A stretch of 63,864 nucleotides of DNA, taken from assembly GCA_025059045.1 (NCBI GenBank), contig JANXEA010000004.1, positions 1-63,864 of the forward strand, given 5' to 3'. The stretch comes from Candidatus Bathyarchaeota archaeon. Its GTDB lineage: Archaea; Thermoproteota; Bathyarchaeia; Bathyarchaeales; DTEX01. Of this stretch, positions 33,627 to 42,510 are shown one piece after another. Position 1 is the stretch's first letter; each line of letters begins with the position of its first letter. The translations under genes and the position numbers were made by a program. A model generated the notes under the pieces. That model saw only the letters and a program-made list of their open reading frames with translations. It had not been told where the DNA came from and did not search any database.

Positions 33627-34269
33627 TTTCTATCCTCTCAAGCTTTTTCTTGAGTTCATGGATAGAATCCTCGAGAAAGCCTCTCCTCACTTCGAGAGTT
33701 ATGTCGCCCCTTGTCGCCTCTATCACGCGCCTTGCAACGTCACATTTTCTCCTTAGGCTTGGGACCAATGACTGAGCTTCGTCTAAGTTTATCAGTTCCA
33801 TATATATTGCCTCCATGTATTCTAAACATTCTTCAGCTTTCTCGGTCTCTCCATTTCTGAGGAAGTCAAGAGCTCTGCGTCTCAGCTCTCCAATAACGTC
33901 AGCCAGACCTAAAACATAAGGGGTCGGAGGGACACCAATCTCCTCAGGCTTTGGAAAACGCTTATCATTGACCAGAGAAATCATTATGTATGCCTCCGCA
34001 TATTCTTCGAAAGCCGAATCGGCCAGTCCGCCGTATGTGAAGTCTGGGCTCTCTTTGGAAAGCTCAACGATATTTGCAAATGTAACCTTAGCTTCTTCAA
34101 GCTTATTTCTTGCCTCATCAAGTCTATGTTTATGAAGAAGAAGAATAGCTTGTTTCGAGAGCTTTGTTGCCCTGCGAAGATGTGCCTGAATTGTCTGGCG
34201 AAAACTGTCCCTTTTAACAATACTTTCTTGTACCTCTTTTAATGTCTCGCCTAAGGACATGGTGCTCAC
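33604..34269 (-). CDS. Translin-family (TRAX-like) nucleic-acid-binding protein
   Basis: This 221-residue helical protein follows the translin pattern: repeated basic helices (LRRATKLSKQAILLLHKHRLDEARNKLEEA), AFEEYAEAYIMISLV near residue 88 and YVLGLADVIGELRRRALDFLRNGE near residue 117. Translins form octamers that bind or cleave RNA; TRAX members keep acidic catalytic residues, which I cannot confirm here. Its 3' end overlaps the sepS start by 23 bases, so the two are translationally linked. The start may be the ATG at 34260. Confidence 0.82.
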   Translation of the reverse strand: MSTMSLGETLKEVQESIVKRDSFRQTIQAHLRRATKLSKQAILLLHKHRLDEARNKLEEAKVTFANIVELSKESPDFTYGGLADSAFEEYAEAYIMISLVNDKRFPKPEEIGVPPTPYVLGLADVIGELRRRALDFLRNGETEKAEECLEYMEAIYMELINLDEAQSLVPSLRRKCDVARRVIEATRGDITLEVRRGFLEDSIHELKKKLERIENEGSFGA

Positions 34270-34391
34270 TTGCTTTGACGGTGAATTTTACGATCACTTC
34301 TTATATGGCGTAAAGGTTATTTAAAATCTCTCAAAGTATACATGAAAAACTTACACAAGACTAAAGTTTATTATCTAGCATTAAATAAGAC

Positions 34392-35795
34392 GTGGTGCAA
34401 TGTAAATTGACTTTTGCCCCCTTCAAATCGGTCTCATCTAGGCTTAAACGTATTCCATGCGCGATGACGGTCGCCGGGTCTGACAGTTCTGGGGGCGCTG
34501 GCATCGAGGCAGACCTGAAAACCTTCTGCGCTCTAGGTGTCCATGGAGCCTGTGTTGTAACAGCAGTGACATCCCAGAACACAAGAGGAGTATATGACAT
34601 TTATCCGGTTGATCCTGACGCCGTCAAGAGGCAGATGGAAACGATCCTAGAGGATATTCACGTTGACTCAGTCAAGACAGGTATGCTTTACTCTAAAGAG
34701 GTAATTAACGTCGTCTCGGAAATGATCGACAAGTATGATCTCAAGGCAGTTGTGGACCCTGTTCTCTCTGCGGGGACCGGCGACCCCTTAATCGTTGAGG
34801 ATGGGTTAGATGCCCTCGTCAAGATATTGTTACCGAAAGCCAAGGTGGCGACACCTAACATAATTGAAGCAGAGGTAATTCTGAAAACTTCTATTAGAAA
34901 CCTTGAGGATGCGAAAGATGCTGCCAAAAAGATCGCTCAGCTAGGTCCAAAAACGGTGGTTTTAAAGGGAGGTCATCTTAAATTATGCGATGATAAAGTA
35001 TACGATGTAGTGTGTCTGGAAGATGGTGCGATAAAGATATTTGAGAAGAAACGTGTTCTAGGCGAATTTCATGGTTTGGGCTGCGTCTTCTCGGCGGCAA
35101 TTGCTGGACATATGGCTTTAGGATCAAACCTGAAAGACGCAGTCGAAAGAGCTGAAGGCTTAATAAGTGAAGTTATCCTGAACCCATGTAAAATTGGCCA
35201 TGGGAGAGCTATAATCAATCCTGTAGATAATATTTACAGGAAATCTGAGAGGTTCCAGAGCTTATTGGAAGTGCAAAAAGCAATAGAGATTATTGAGTCG
35301 AGAAGCGAACTCTCGCCATTTATAGCCGAGGTTGGCACTCAGATTGGTATGGCAATCCCATTCGCATCAAATTTCGATGACGTTGCAGCTGTTGAAGGAA
35401 GAATTGTTAAGGTTCGCGGCAAGCCTAAAGCCGTTGGTCAGGTATGTTTCGGGGCCTCGAGACATATTGCAAGCGTAATCCTCGCAGTGATGGAGTACAA
35501 TCCAGAGATGAGGGCGGCACTCAATCTTCGTTATGATCGAGGATTAATAGAAGCTTTCAAGAAGGCAGGCTATAGGATTTCATGCTTCGACAGAAGACTT
35601 GAACCTGCAACCGCTAAAGAGGTCGAGGGTAGTACATTAGATTGGGGAGTGAGAGAAGCAATAAGGAGTTTAGGCGGGGTTCCAGATGTAATATTTGATC
35701 TGGGCGATGTTGGAAAGGAGCCTATGATCCGCGTTATCGGAAAGACGGCAAGCGACGTTCTTCATAAGACCTTGGAAGCATTGAAGCATCTATGA
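34392..35795 (+). CDS. ThiD-ThiN: HMP(-P) kinase / thiamine-phosphate synthase
   Basis: This is a two-domain protein of 467 residues. ThiD (about 20-270) has MTVAGSDSSGGAGIEADLKTFCALG, VDPVLSAGTGDPL and EFHGLGCVFSAAIAGHMALG. ThiN (about 300-467) has AEVGTQIGMAIPFASNFDDVAAVEGRIV near residue 315, FGASRHIASVILA and DVIFDLGDVGKEPM near the end. Together they phosphorylate HMP twice and join it to the thiazole. No thiamine riboswitch is seen upstream, but ThiN domains in archaea can also regulate transcription. Confidence 0.9.
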   Translation: MVQCKLTFAPFKSVSSRLKRIPCAMTVAGSDSSGGAGIEADLKTFCALGVHGACVVTAVTSQNTRGVYDIYPVDPDAVKRQMETILEDIHVDSVKTGMLYSKEVINVVSEMIDKYDLKAVVDPVLSAGTGDPLIVEDGLDALVKILLPKAKVATPNIIEAEVILKTSIRNLEDAKDAAKKIAQLGPKTVVLKGGHLKLCDDKVYDVVCLEDGAIKIFEKKRVLGEFHGLGCVFSAAIAGHMALGSNLKDAVERAEGLISEVILNPCKIGHGRAIINPVDNIYRKSERFQSLLEVQKAIEIIESRSELSPFIAEVGTQIGMAIPFASNFDDVAAVEGRIVKVRGKPKAVGQVCFGASRHIASVILAVMEYNPEMRAALNLRYDRGLIEAFKKAGYRISCFDRRLEPATAKEVEGSTLDWGVREAIRSLGGVPDVIFDLGDVGKEPMIRVIGKTASDVLHKTLEALKHL

Positions 35796-35806
35796 ATTGT
35801 TTCTTT

Positions 35807-37372
35807 CTATAACTCTCCTCTCCAACAGTAGAGGCAAAGGTCCTCCTCTTTAAGACCGGTATTTCCCGGAGCTTCTATTACGGCTCTGACAAGGTTTCTT
35901 AGTGACTGAAACTTCAGAGTTGTAAATCCGATTTGCTTTCTTATTTCTTCAACCATTGTAGCATACTCTGGGCTCTTAGGATCCAAGTATTTGCTTACAT
36001 CTTTCTCATTCTCAATCATAGCAAGCGCCTTGCATGTTGCTAGGTCGTTTCTCCTCGTTGAAAGATCAAAGATGCATGGATACATCTGAGGTGGAGAAGC
36101 TATCCTCCCATGAATTTCTTTTGGATTATATGGCAAAATCTTCTCTTTCAGAAGATCTCTAAGCTGTGTGCCCCGGCGGATTGAGTCGTCTATAAGGATT
36201 ATCCTTTTCCCCTCTATCATTTGAGGATTTGGAATCTGCTTATACCTTGCTATCAACTCTCTTTTTTCCTTTGTTGGAGGAATATAGCTCCTGCCCCATC
36301 CGGGAGTATATTTTATAAGCGGCCTCCGCAGAGGGGGGATAAGCTTGAATGTTTCGGCTACTACTTTCTCCAGATGCTCTATATCTAATTCGCCGTTTTT
36401 TAATTTCTTTATGGCTGCAGATATCCTCTCCTCTGCAAGTTCGATCTTTCTTTTTACGTACCCAACAGAGTGGGGAAAGCCGGAATCCGCTATGCCAAGT
36501 ACTAAATCTGCTTCTACATCGTCTTCTTCTGCAAGAAAGCCTCCACATCTTTCGCGGACAATCTCTGCGTTGATACCATAATAGTCAGACGTTGGGAATC
36601 CGAAGTAGACGTGAAGGAATGGACAGAATTTCCTCTTGAATTGCATGTTATTCCTAGTCTTCAGACCTCTTTCACTGATGGAGACTATCTCTCGATAATC
36701 GAGGAATTTTAAGATTTTAAAACCAAGATTTGGAAATGATGTTGTTTCAGATGCGATGGCAACGTCGTTGCCTCTTATACCTATGATCAGCGGGAACATG
36801 TCGCCAGAAGCGTAAATGCTCCTCTCATCTTTTGAAAGGACAAGAAGGGATATTGTTCCATCAATCTTTTCATACATTCTTTCTATTCCATCGATGATGT
36901 TCTTTCCCCTACTTATCAGCTCGCCTACAATCTCCGTCTGGTTCGGCACAACCTTTCCATCCCTGTTTATAGATTTCTTGAACGTTGCCCCGGAATTTAT
37001 CAGTTCGCGATAAAGCAGATCCGCGTTTCTGATGAGTCCTACTGTACATACAGCATAGGTTCCTATACTAGTTTCGAATATCAGAGGCTGTTCTTCTTGC
37101 GCATTGCTGATAACGCCTATTCCCATTATGCCGCTTATTTTTCCATACTCTCTTTGGAATTCCGACTTGAATTGACTGTTGCTGATGTCGTGGAATATTA
37201 TTTTGATGTCATCGTCTAGAAAGGCTAATCCGCCGATCTCTGTGCCGAGATGAGAGTGATAGTCGACACCGAAGTAGAGATCATCCCTGAACCTTTCCCT
37301 TGAATATACGCCGAAAAGTCCGCCTAACATTTTATCATCGAAGGATGAGTTTGTGAAGACCGTATAAAGCAT
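35807..37372 (-). CDS. PurF-like protein with altered glutaminase site
   Basis: This 521-residue protein has an N-terminal class II amidotransferase-like domain (about 14-240) and a C-terminal phosphoribosyltransferase domain with PRPP loop IILIDDSIRRGTQ near residue 390. True PurF exposes Cys1 (CGIxGV) as nucleophile; here the equivalent is MLGGLFGVYS (residues 14-23), with Gly in its place. The Cys residues resembling the Fe-S ligands of PurF remain (FCPFLHVYF, MYPCIFD, C-terminal CLYCWRGE). It may start at the ATG for residue 14. It may use ammonia, or serve another reaction. Confidence 0.75.
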   Translation of the reverse strand: MLYTVFTNSSFDDKMLGGLFGVYSRERFRDDLYFGVDYHSHLGTEIGGLAFLDDDIKIIFHDISNSQFKSEFQREYGKISGIMGIGVISNAQEEQPLIFETSIGTYAVCTVGLIRNADLLYRELINSGATFKKSINRDGKVVPNQTEIVGELISRGKNIIDGIERMYEKIDGTISLLVLSKDERSIYASGDMFPLIIGIRGNDVAIASETTSFPNLGFKILKFLDYREIVSISERGLKTRNNMQFKRKFCPFLHVYFGFPTSDYYGINAEIVRERCGGFLAEEDDVEADLVLGIADSGFPHSVGYVKRKIELAEERISAAIKKLKNGELDIEHLEKVVAETFKLIPPLRRPLIKYTPGWGRSYIPPTKEKRELIARYKQIPNPQMIEGKRIILIDDSIRRGTQLRDLLKEKILPYNPKEIHGRIASPPQMYPCIFDLSTRRNDLATCKALAMIENEKDVSKYLDPKSPEYATMVEEIRKQIGFTTLKFQSLRNLVRAVIEAPGNTGLKEEDLCLYCWRGEL

Positions 37373-37402
37373 TTTTGCACTATTTTATGTAAAAATATAG
37401 GT

Positions 37403-38440
37403 CTATGAATGTTCAAGCACTTTTTTTGCGATAGCTTCGCCGACTTCAGTAGTCGTCGAATTTCCGCCTAAGTCATATGTTCTAACACGTCCCTCCCGCA
37501 GAACTGATATTACTGCATTTTCAATACGATTTGCCGCCTCCTTCTCGTTGAGGTATTCCATCATCATCTTTGATGCTAAGATCATCGCAATTGGGTTTGC
37601 TCTGTTTTTTCCAGCATGTTTAGGAGCTGAACCATGCACAGGCTCAAACATCCCATAAGAGTCTCCAATATTTGCACCCGGCATAAGACCTATGCCCCCA
37701 GCAAGTTGAGCTGCCTCATCCGATAAAATGTCTCCGAAAAGGTTTGTTGTTACTATAACGTCAAACTTTTCAGGTTCTTTTATCAACCTCATCGCCATTG
37801 CATCTACATGTTCCTCGTCTACAAGGACGTCTGGATACTCGTTAGCAATCCTGAACACGGCTTCCCTGAAGATACCGTCCGTGATTCTCAAGATGTTCCT
37901 TTTGTGAACGCAAGTAAGATGCTTTTTACGTTTAGAGGCATAATTAAAGGCTATTCTTGCAATCTTTTCCGAAGCTTCTTGTGTAATAACCCTTATAGCG
38001 ATGCCCCTCCCCTTGGAAACTTCAAATTCAATGCCGGAATAAAGCCCCTCCGTATTCTCCCTGACTATCAGCATATCGATCTTAGGATTGGCTGCGGGTA
38101 CCCCTGGAAGAGCTCTACACGGCCGCAGATTAGCGTAGAGATCAAATTTTTTCCTGATGGTCACAGCGACGCTAGGAGGTGCGCCTGGATCCTCTGGAGT
38201 CGTCATGGGACCCTTCAGGCAAGCAGCAGTCTCCTTTAGGAGACTTATTGTCTCAGTTGGAAGATTAGTGCCATATTTATCGATACAGTAGTATCCAGCA
38301 TCTCCGTATATCAGCACAAGCTCTAACCCCTCTACTGCTTCTTGGACTGCATGAAGAACTTTGACAGCGGCTTCTGTAACTTCTGGACCTATTCCATCAC
38401 CAGGAAGGACCGCGATCTTATAGATTCTGGACATAAGCAA
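37403..38440 (-). CDS. Isocitrate/isopropylmalate dehydrogenase family enzyme
   Basis: This 345-residue beta-decarboxylating dehydrogenase starts IAVLPGDGIGPEVTEAAV. It has the substrate loop RENTEGLYSGIEF near residue 134, HKRNILRITDGIF near residue 178, the metal-site Asp in TTNLFGDILSDEAAQL near residue 230, and EPVHGSAPKHAGKNRANPIA. The loop following the catalytic Arg fits homoisocitrate or isocitrate dehydrogenase as well as LeuB, so the substrate is left open. It lies 30 bases upstream of the PurF-like gene. Confidence 0.85.
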   Translation of the reverse strand: MLMSRIYKIAVLPGDGIGPEVTEAAVKVLHAVQEAVEGLELVLIYGDAGYYCIDKYGTNLPTETISLLKETAACLKGPMTTPEDPGAPPSVAVTIRKKFDLYANLRPCRALPGVPAANPKIDMLIVRENTEGLYSGIEFEVSKGRGIAIRVITQEASEKIARIAFNYASKRKKHLTCVHKRNILRITDGIFREAVFRIANEYPDVLVDEEHVDAMAMRLIKEPEKFDVIVTTNLFGDILSDEAAQLAGGIGLMPGANIGDSYGMFEPVHGSAPKHAGKNRANPIAMILASKMMMEYLNEKEAANRIENAVISVLREGRVRTYDLGGNSTTTEVGEAIAKKVLEHS

Positions 38441-38510
38441 GTCTCTCCAGATCAGCCAATCTAATCTTCGCGAGAATATTTATCCCTTTAGTTTTATATG
38501 CCGGCAAAAA

Positions 38511-39044
38511 TCAAAAATACTCTCTTCCACTATCCTTCGTAACAATGGTTCCTGAAAGATAATTAAAGAGCCTTTGTCTCCTTGTAGGATAAAAAATCCA
38601 TCCGACGAGACAGTCTAGTGGCAGCATAAAAGCCTTTCCAAAACTTTCTATGGCGGCTGTACTTAAAGTTAAGGGTGCGCCATCAGATCTTGTTACACGT
38701 AGATTCAGAACCATTTTTCCGAGTGATTGACCACTAATGCCCTCCATTAAAGTCCAATAAATGAAGTATATCACATTATCAAGACCGATCATGGAAAAGG
38801 GGATCCAGATTATGAGACGCTGAATAGGGAATATTATGGGCCATATCGACAATAAGAATAAAGATTTGAGTGTGGAAAGAAATATTCCGACGATTATCAC
38901 ATCAATAAGCCATGCTAGAAATCTATCCCCCCAGCTTGCTGCGGGTATCCTTTTAGTTACTATATGTTCCACAGCCTTCCCGCATATAGGACAATACCTA
39001 GCGTCCTCTGGCAATTGGGCTCCGCAATCTCTGCAATAAGTCAA
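38511..39044 (-). CDS. RDD-family membrane protein with N-terminal zinc ribbon
   Basis: This 177-residue protein begins with a zinc ribbon, C4-x2-C7 and C18-x2-C21 (YCRDCGAQLPEDARYCPICG). An RDD domain follows: ASWGDRFLAWLIDVIIVGIF near residues 36-55 and GQSLGKMVLNLRVTRSDG near residues 104-121, with three or four membrane segments. RDD proteins are thought to be small transporters or accessory membrane proteins. The fusion to a ribbon is frequent in archaea. Confidence 0.85.
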   Translation of the reverse strand: MTYCRDCGAQLPEDARYCPICGKAVEHIVTKRIPAASWGDRFLAWLIDVIIVGIFLSTLKSLFLLSIWPIIFPIQRLIIWIPFSMIGLDNVIYFIYWTLMEGISGQSLGKMVLNLRVTRSDGAPLTLSTAAIESFGKAFMLPLDCLVGWIFYPTRRQRLFNYLSGTIVTKDSGREYF

Positions 39045-39169
39045 TTCTTACACCTTCTAAATCGGGCGTAATCGCAAATTAATGCATCTCATTATTTATA
39101 AAGTTAAAATAATCGGAATATAAGAACTTTTGAATAATATCAAATCGACTAGTCGGAAGGGAAACATGA

Positions 39170-40264
39170 TTGGATATTAATGGTAAATTGAATCTCATCG
39201 TGCGAAACACGGAAGAAATCGTAACGAGAGAGGAGCTCCATAGTCTTCTAGAAACAAAGAGTAGACCGAAAGCCTACTGGGGCTTCGAATGTTCCGGCTT
39301 CATGCATGTAGGCATGGGTCTTATATGCGGCTCGAAAATTAAGGATATGGTCAAGGCTGGGTTCGACTTCATAATATTTTTAGCCGATTGGCACAGCTGG
39401 ATCAACAACAAATTAGGCGGAAAGATGGAAAATATACGTTTAGCGGGAGAGTATTTTAAAGAGTGCTTTGAGGCCCTCGGAGTAATTACTAGTGGAGTGA
39501 AGGTTGTTTGGGCCTCAGATATTGTAGGAGATGTTGAATACTGGGAAAAGGTTGTTAGAATTGCTAAATCCTCATCGTTACTTAGAGTTAGAAGGTCTTT
39601 GACAATAATGGGTAGAGAAATGGATTCCTCGGATATTGAGACTGCATGGTTACTTTATCCATGCATGCAGGTTGCAGATATCTTTCATATGGATCTTGAC
39701 GTCGCTGTTGGAGGTATCGATCAGAGAAAAGCGCATATGCTAGCTAGGGATGTTGCGGAAAAAGTTGGCTGGAGGAAGCCTGTGTGCATTCACACCCCGC
39801 TGCTCTTAGGGCTGCAAAAGCCTGAAGGTATTAATGTGCATGAAGGCCTTTTTGACGAAGACAGCGCCTTAAACCGGCGGTTAATGTCCAAGATGTCAAA
39901 GAGTAAGCCTGAGAGCTGCATATTTGTTCATGACCCTCCTGAAGAGATAAGAAAAAAGATGATGAACGCTTACTGTCCACCCAGACAGGAAGAAGGAAAC
40001 CCTGTCCTAGAGCATGCCCAGTACATCATATTTCCAATATGCGGGAATATGGAGATTCAGCGTCCATCAAAATATGGCGGATCAATAGTTTTTGAGAATT
40101 ATGAGGAACTTCGAGCGGCATACCTTAGAGGTGAAGTGCATCCATTAGATTTGAAGAGCAGCGTTGCAGAGGCGCTAATTGAGATCTTAGAACCAGTCAG
40201 AGAGCATTTTCGAAGGAAGTCTGAAACATTAGAAGAACTTGAGAAAATTGAAATGACAAGATGA
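39170..40264 (+). CDS. tyrS: Tyrosyl-tRNA synthetase
   Basis: This 364-residue archaeal-type class I synthetase has the HIGH-like motif FMHVGMG near residue 44, the tyrosine-site segment YPCMQVADIFHMDLDVAVGGIDQRKAHMLARD near residue 164, and KMSKS in LMSKMSKSKPES near residue 245. The size and layout match archaeal TyrRS, which lacks the bacterial C-terminal S4 domain. It starts from a TTG at 39170. TrpRS is excluded by the overall pattern. Confidence 0.9.
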   Translation: MDINGKLNLIVRNTEEIVTREELHSLLETKSRPKAYWGFECSGFMHVGMGLICGSKIKDMVKAGFDFIIFLADWHSWINNKLGGKMENIRLAGEYFKECFEALGVITSGVKVVWASDIVGDVEYWEKVVRIAKSSSLLRVRRSLTIMGREMDSSDIETAWLLYPCMQVADIFHMDLDVAVGGIDQRKAHMLARDVAEKVGWRKPVCIHTPLLLGLQKPEGINVHEGLFDEDSALNRRLMSKMSKSKPESCIFVHDPPEEIRKKMMNAYCPPRQEEGNPVLEHAQYIIFPICGNMEIQRPSKYGGSIVFENYEELRAAYLRGEVHPLDLKSSVAEALIEILEPVREHFRRKSETLEELEKIEMTR

Positions 40265-40343
40265 TTATAGTCTTTAGAAGTGGAGAAAGGAACATTAAAA
40301 ACTATGCACAGGCTGGCATAAATGCTTGGAAAGGTGAAGTAAA

Positions 40344-40787
40344 GTGAGATATTTTTCCACCAAAGATATTGGTAGAATCTTCGTCTTAAGGCTGGATCCT
40401 GGGGATTATGTGCTTGAGAGCATCATGGACCTTGTAGAGAAGGAAGGGGTCAAGGAAGGCGTAGTGGTCTCGGCTGTCGGTACATTAGATCGCTACAGTG
40501 CTCATATGGTTACTTCAACAACATTCCCGCCTGAGAACTTGTTTGTAACGTTAAATGACGAGCCCATGGAAGTTCTTTCCATATGCGGATTAATAGTTGC
40601 TGGTGAACCCCATCTTCATATAGTTGTTTCCGACTCGAAGAAGGCTTATGGAGGGCATCTTGAGAAAGGTTGCAGAACACTATATGTGGCTGAAATCGTG
40701 ATAATTGAATTGAAATCGCTCAATTTGAAGAGGGTTAGGGAAAGTGACCAGGTGAAAAGACTGACTAATATAGAGGATAACAAGTAA
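40344..40787 (+). CDS. PPC-domain (DUF296) protein
   Basis: This 147-residue protein forms a PPC domain: GRIFVLRLDPGDYVLESIMDLVEKEGVKEGVVVSAVGTL in residues 10-48, the GEPHLHIVVSDSKKAYGGHLEKG core near residue 89, and a C-terminal beta strand. In plants the domain is linked to AT-hooks; the archaeal forms stand alone and bind a metal at conserved His residues (H93, H95, H107 region). The role in archaea is unclear. Confidence 0.83.
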   Translation: MRYFSTKDIGRIFVLRLDPGDYVLESIMDLVEKEGVKEGVVVSAVGTLDRYSAHMVTSTTFPPENLFVTLNDEPMEVLSICGLIVAGEPHLHIVVSDSKKAYGGHLEKGCRTLYVAEIVIIELKSLNLKRVRESDQVKRLTNIEDNK

Positions 40788-40866
40788 GCGAAAGGTGCCG
40801 CAAGACCCGATGATACATAGAGACATTTTTTATTATTCTACTTAACCTCATTGACTATAAGTTAAG

Positions 40867-42408
40867 GTGGCGATTATGGCGTTGAAGAATTGGGATGCCA
40901 ATTATCTGATTGAACTTTTAGCTAAACCACAGAAGGGTGAGTTGAACTATGATGGAATAGAAAGTCCACTGACGCGGTTAGAAGCGTTGAGGGAGCTTAA
41001 AAGACTGGAAACGGCCGGTATCCTCAGCAAACCCGAGAGGAGATACGGTGTTAATGTGCATATTCACACGAGCGAGTCTTTCAGTGTTTTCCGTTCCCCG
41101 TCTGAGGCCGCTTGGGTTGGCTATAGATCAGGCATAGAAATATTGGGCATAAACGACCATTACACGATTGATGGGCATAAAGAGTTCAAAGAGGCTTGCA
41201 AAATATTAGGGCTAAAGGCTACTTTCAACATTGAAGCTATGGCTATGTCCCAGGAGGCAAAGAATGAAGGGGCTAGGTATAATGATCCAAAAAATCCTGG
41301 TAGGGTGTACTTATGCGGAAAGGGTATAACACGCAACCTTAAACCAGGGTCAGCAAGCGATAAACTTCTTCAGACTATGAGGCGGGCTTTTAGGGAGAGA
41401 TGCCGAGAGATGACTGAGAAGGCAAGCATTTTTCTAAGCCAGTTCGATCCTTTCCTGAAGTTGGATTTTGAAGAAGTTTTAAAGTTCACGCCTAGAGGGA
41501 ATGTAACTGAGAGGCATGTTGCCCAAGCCATTGCCGAAAAACTGAAAAAGAGATTCAGTAAGACCGAAGAACTTAAGGAATTCTTGGCGATGCTCCTAGG
41601 GGATTTTGATGAAGCGGCTTTACAACGTGAAGACAAGTTCCAAGACCTCATAAGGAATACTCTTCTAAAGGCAGGAGGCCCAGCCTACGTTGAGGAACCG
41701 CCTGAGGCGTTCCCAAGCATAGAAAGTATTGTAAAACTTTTCTTAGATTACGGGGCGATCCCCACCTATCCAGTGCTAGGAAACCCCATAACAGAGAGAG
41801 AAGCTGACTTAGACAAGCTGCTCGATGAGCTTGAGGATTATAAAATATACGCCATTGAGGTGATCCCGAAAAGAAATACGCGAGAAAGACTATCAGAGAT
41901 TTTGATCACAGCGAAGAGACATGGTTTTCCTGTATTTAATGGGACTGAGCATAACACAAAGACCCATGAACCTCTCATAGATGAGTTTTCAGCGGATCCA
42001 GAATTCGCGCCTATCTTCCGCGAAGGTGCCTGCCTAATTCTTGGGCATCAAATCCTAGCGGAATATGCTGGGAAAGGCTACGTAGACAATAACGGAAAAC
42101 TATCCTTTAACGAAAGGAAATTCGGCATTTCATTTTTCTCGTTTGCTGGCAAGATCATATGGTCTGAGGAAGCTTTACAATGGCTTTCCAAAATTGGAGA
42201 AACTAACACCTTAAAGGTCGTATTGGGGCTTCACTCAGTCTTTTCGGATAACTCTGCAAAAGAGTTTTGGGTTAAGCCTGGCTTCGAGGTTCCTAAGAGA
42301 ATATTAGATAGGATAGTGATCAAGGAGGACAGAGCCTGTTTCAAAGATGAGGATGCAAAGATCTCCTTTGAAAGGATTGCGAAAGACTTAGTAGTGCCTA
42401 AAAGTTAA
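40867..42408 (+). CDS. PHP-domain metal-dependent phosphoesterase-like protein
   Basis: This 513-residue protein has a PHP metal motif HIHTSESFS near residues 64-72 (HxH), a second motif INDHYTIDGH near residues 96-105, and FNGTEHNTKTHEP near residues 357-369. These line up as the metal-site motifs of the PHP superfamily. An N-terminal helical segment (1-55) with a wHTH-like look and a long helical insertion (about 150-270) are unusual. Relatives include histidinol-phosphate phosphatase and DNA-polymerase PHP domains; the substrate here is unknown. Confidence 0.8.
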   Translation: MAIMALKNWDANYLIELLAKPQKGELNYDGIESPLTRLEALRELKRLETAGILSKPERRYGVNVHIHTSESFSVFRSPSEAAWVGYRSGIEILGINDHYTIDGHKEFKEACKILGLKATFNIEAMAMSQEAKNEGARYNDPKNPGRVYLCGKGITRNLKPGSASDKLLQTMRRAFRERCREMTEKASIFLSQFDPFLKLDFEEVLKFTPRGNVTERHVAQAIAEKLKKRFSKTEELKEFLAMLLGDFDEAALQREDKFQDLIRNTLLKAGGPAYVEEPPEAFPSIESIVKLFLDYGAIPTYPVLGNPITEREADLDKLLDELEDYKIYAIEVIPKRNTRERLSEILITAKRHGFPVFNGTEHNTKTHEPLIDEFSADPEFAPIFREGACLILGHQILAEYAGKGYVDNNGKLSFNERKFGISFFSFAGKIIWSEEALQWLSKIGETNTLKVVLGLHSVFSDNSAKEFWVKPGFEVPKRILDRIVIKEDRACFKDEDAKISFERIAKDLVVPKS

Positions 42409-42510
42409 TGGCTGATGCATAGGGTTAATTTCATTCCCAACCTCGTTGGGAAGGCTATACAAAGTTATATATTATCCTCCAAGGCTTGTTAGATATGCAT
42501 ATCTCGCAGA

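Noticed and set aside
34270-34391. Thiamine riboswitch upstream of thiD-thiN
   Set aside because: Only about 120 bases separate the divergent genes, and I find none of the conserved TPP-aptamer motifs (CUGAGA, ACCUGAUCUGG-like).
42425-42460. Inverted repeat CCCAAC-CTC-GTTGGG before the GH51 gene as a regulator site
   Set aside because: It could be a weak hairpin or terminator of the PHP gene, but a single six-base stem is not enough to claim an operator.
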